A stretch of 7,052 nt of DNA, taken from Flavobacteriales bacterium UBA7878 (lineage in GTDB: Bacteria; Bacteroidota; Bacteroidia; Flavobacteriales; Schleiferiaceae). The stretch spans positions 5,701 through 12,752 of the forward strand of contig DLRW01000016.1 in assembly GCA_002501205.1 (NCBI GenBank), read 5' to 3'. Each line of letters opens with the position of its first letter. Position 1 is the stretch's first letter. The notes under the pieces are model-generated. The model saw only the letters and a list, made by a program, of their open reading frames with translations, searched no databases and was not told the origin of the DNA. Of this stretch, positions 6,179 through 7,052 are shown in pieces. A program made the translations under genes and the position numbers.

Positions 6179-6877
6179 CTAATTTGATCTTCTGGTTCTG
6201 AAGTTTCTGGCTGGCATAATCATTATGGAGCTTATTCGAGCGAACCAAAAGTCTTGTTGGCATACCCTCCAATCTCCGTAAATATCCTGATAGCGTCCAC
6301 TATAATTGGCATCTTCAAAAATCCGTACTACATAGCCACGGGGTACGTATATAGCATTGATGCAATCATTGAAGTCAAAGCCATTATGACGACTTACCGT
6401 CCAGTTTCCATTTAATACCATTTGCCGACCTTGAAAAAACTGATCGTAAACAATTACCTGGCTTCCGGTTCCAGATCGTGGAAAGCGTGGCACGGCTTGT
6501 CTTCTTTGGATGATACGAATGCTTCGGATGCGATTTCTTAAACTATAAGACCCTGCCCCACTTCCGTCCCATGAGCTGTTTAAAACCACAGGATCCCCAT
6601 TGAATTTACGATGGCGGTACAACCACACTTCATAACCTCTGGGAATGATGATACTTTCGATAGTAAAGCAAAAGTCCCGATCCAATTCACATGACCAATC
6701 TCCATTAATCATCAAAGCTTCACCACGAAAACCAGTTTCTTTAAAAAGAGTTACCTGTGCTTCAGAATGGGGATTGGAATGATGAGGCTTACGGTGATCA
6801 TAATCCAGGAAGGTAGATGCACTTAAGGGCTGTAAGCCCAGGCAAGCAAAAACGAAAAGGAAAATTGACTTTTTCAT
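6179..6877 (-). CDS. exported two-domain beta/gamma-crystallin-like protein
   Basis: From the ATG at 6877 the product has 232 aa and begins MKKSIFLFVF, a signal peptide ending near Ala20. The frame is open back to an ATG at 6940, but that adds 21 polar residues before the signal peptide, so the shorter form is chosen. The mature part holds two similar domains (about 41-123 and 139-221), each with two Greek-key-like motifs. They share the aromatic/glycine strands (LFKETGFRGE and VYDQFFQGRQ), the NGDW/NGNW turn and IPRGYEVWLY/VPRGYVVRIFE. This fits the beta/gamma-crystallin fold known from Myxococcus protein S. The usual calcium signature (N/D-N/D-x-x-S/T-S) is degenerate at all four places: CFTIES, RNRIRS, NDCINA and FARISS. 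There is no T9SS tail; the end is basic (RNFRTRRSN). A lipoprotein reading at Cys12 is possible but the lipobox (VFAC) is poor. The role is unknown; surface or stress protection is inference. Confidence 0.82.
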   Translation of the reverse strand: MKKSIFLFVFACLGLQPLSASTFLDYDHRKPHHSNPHSEAQVTLFKETGFRGEALMINGDWSCELDRDFCFTIESIIIPRGYEVWLYRHRKFNGDPVVLNSSWDGSGAGSYSLRNRIRSIRIIQRRQAVPRFPRSGTGSQVIVYDQFFQGRQMVLNGNWTVSRHNGFDFNDCINAIYVPRGYVVRIFEDANYSGRYQDIYGDWRVCQQDFWFARISSIMIMPARNFRTRRSN

Positions 6878-6904
6878 AAGGCATGAATTTGATCTGATAA
6901 AGAC

Positions 6905-6912
6905 CAAATCTG
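6905..6912 (-). promoter_or_regulatory. possible -7 element of the crystallin-like protein gene (CAGATTTG)
   Basis: Read leftward, CAGATTTG matches 5 of the 6 fixed positions of TAnnTTTG and would give a leader of about 20-25 nt before the ATG at 6877. It lies downstream of the alternative ATG at 6940, which agrees with the shorter protein. No TTG is seen at the usual -33 distance. Confidence 0.2.
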
Positions 6913-7003
6913 TGCCACTGCTTTCGCTGATGGATTTCACTTAGGGAAAGGGCAGAAAAACTTCTGTAAGGTTGGCCTAAGCCTGAGTAAAAGAGAAAAG
7001 GAG

Positions 7004-7052
7004 TAGCCCCGGCGAGAATCGAACTCGCATCTAAAGTTTAGGAAACTTCTAT
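7004..7052 (-). tRNA. tRNA-Arg (anticodon CCU), 3' part, cut by the window edge
   Basis: Read leftward from 7052: a 5-bp anticodon stem (GAAGT with ACTTT, including one G-U pair) encloses the 7-nt loop TTCCTAA, giving anticodon CCT at 7042-7040, which reads the Arg codon AGG. A 4-nt variable loop (AGAT), a perfect 5-bp T stem (GCGAG/CTCGC) with loop TTCGATT, the acceptor strand CGGGGCT and discriminator A (7004) follow. The next bases are CTC, so CCA is not encoded and must be added enzymatically, as is common in Bacteroidota. The D arm and 5' acceptor strand (expected AGCCCCG) lie beyond the window. Confidence 0.88.

Noticed and set aside
6842..6877. Lipoprotein signal with Cys12 in the crystallin-like protein
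   Set aside because: The residues before Cys12 (VFA) fit the lipobox poorly and the hydrophobic stretch before the cysteine is short; a standard signal peptide ending near residue 20 is preferred, though not certain.
7038..7044. Alternative tRNA folding with an AAGTT/AACTT stem and 5-nt loop
   Set aside because: A 5-nt anticodon loop is not valid; shifting by one pair gives the normal 7-nt loop with T33, A37 and anticodon CCT.
6878..7052. Integration site or mobile island next to the tRNA-Arg gene
   Set aside because: No integrase, no direct repeat of the tRNA 3' end and no composition break are visible in the window; tRNA proximity alone is not evidence.
1..7052. CRISPR array, insertion sequence, toxin-antitoxin or phage-defence system
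   Set aside because: No regularly spaced repeats, transposase, nuclease or small paired genes were found on either strand.

Overview
The window reads as ordinary chromosomal DNA of a Bacteroidota (Flavobacteriia-like) bacterium. The evidence is two secreted proteins ending in type IX secretion (T9SS) type A sorting domains, start sites with no Shine-Dalgarno sequence, near-matches to the Bacteroidota -33/-7 promoter (TTG / TAnnTTTG), and a tRNA gene that does not encode its CCA end. Genus cannot be fixed from the sequence.

Left part (1-2542). The last 53 residues of a FAD-dependent oxidoreductase enter from the left edge and overlap tail-to-tail by 8 bp with a leftward DUF983 membrane protein that has a four-cysteine zinc-ribbon-like head. 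Only 23 bp separates the DUF983 gene from a rightward ABC-F translation-factor ATPase (654 aa, YheS/ABCF3-like layout with a C-terminal coiled coil). Two oppositely directed -7-like elements overlap in that gap. This part is housekeeping in character.

Right part (2543-6940). Three leftward genes encode exported proteins: a lipase-like alpha/beta hydrolase with a T9SS tail, a cysteine-rich 634-aa surface protein with a T9SS tail, and a two-domain beta/gamma-crystallin-like protein whose start should be moved downstream to expose its signal peptide. A different intrinsic terminator follows each of the three, so they are probably separate transcription units rather than an operon. The terminator of the hydrolase gene lies inside the last codons of the convergent ABC-F gene.

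Right edge (7004-7052). The 3' part of a leftward tRNA-Arg (anticodon CCU) runs off the window.

No CRISPR array, transposase, integrase, toxin-antitoxin pair or obvious defence system is visible, and I do not find a coherent undescribed multi-gene system. The points most worth a second look are the crystallin-like protein with eroded calcium motifs, the cysteine-rich T9SS protein, the lipase-like T9SS enzyme, the coding-embedded terminator and the crowded divergent start region. No stretch above 300 bp lacks a gene; the largest gaps are about 150 bp and are covered by the terminator and regulatory entries.
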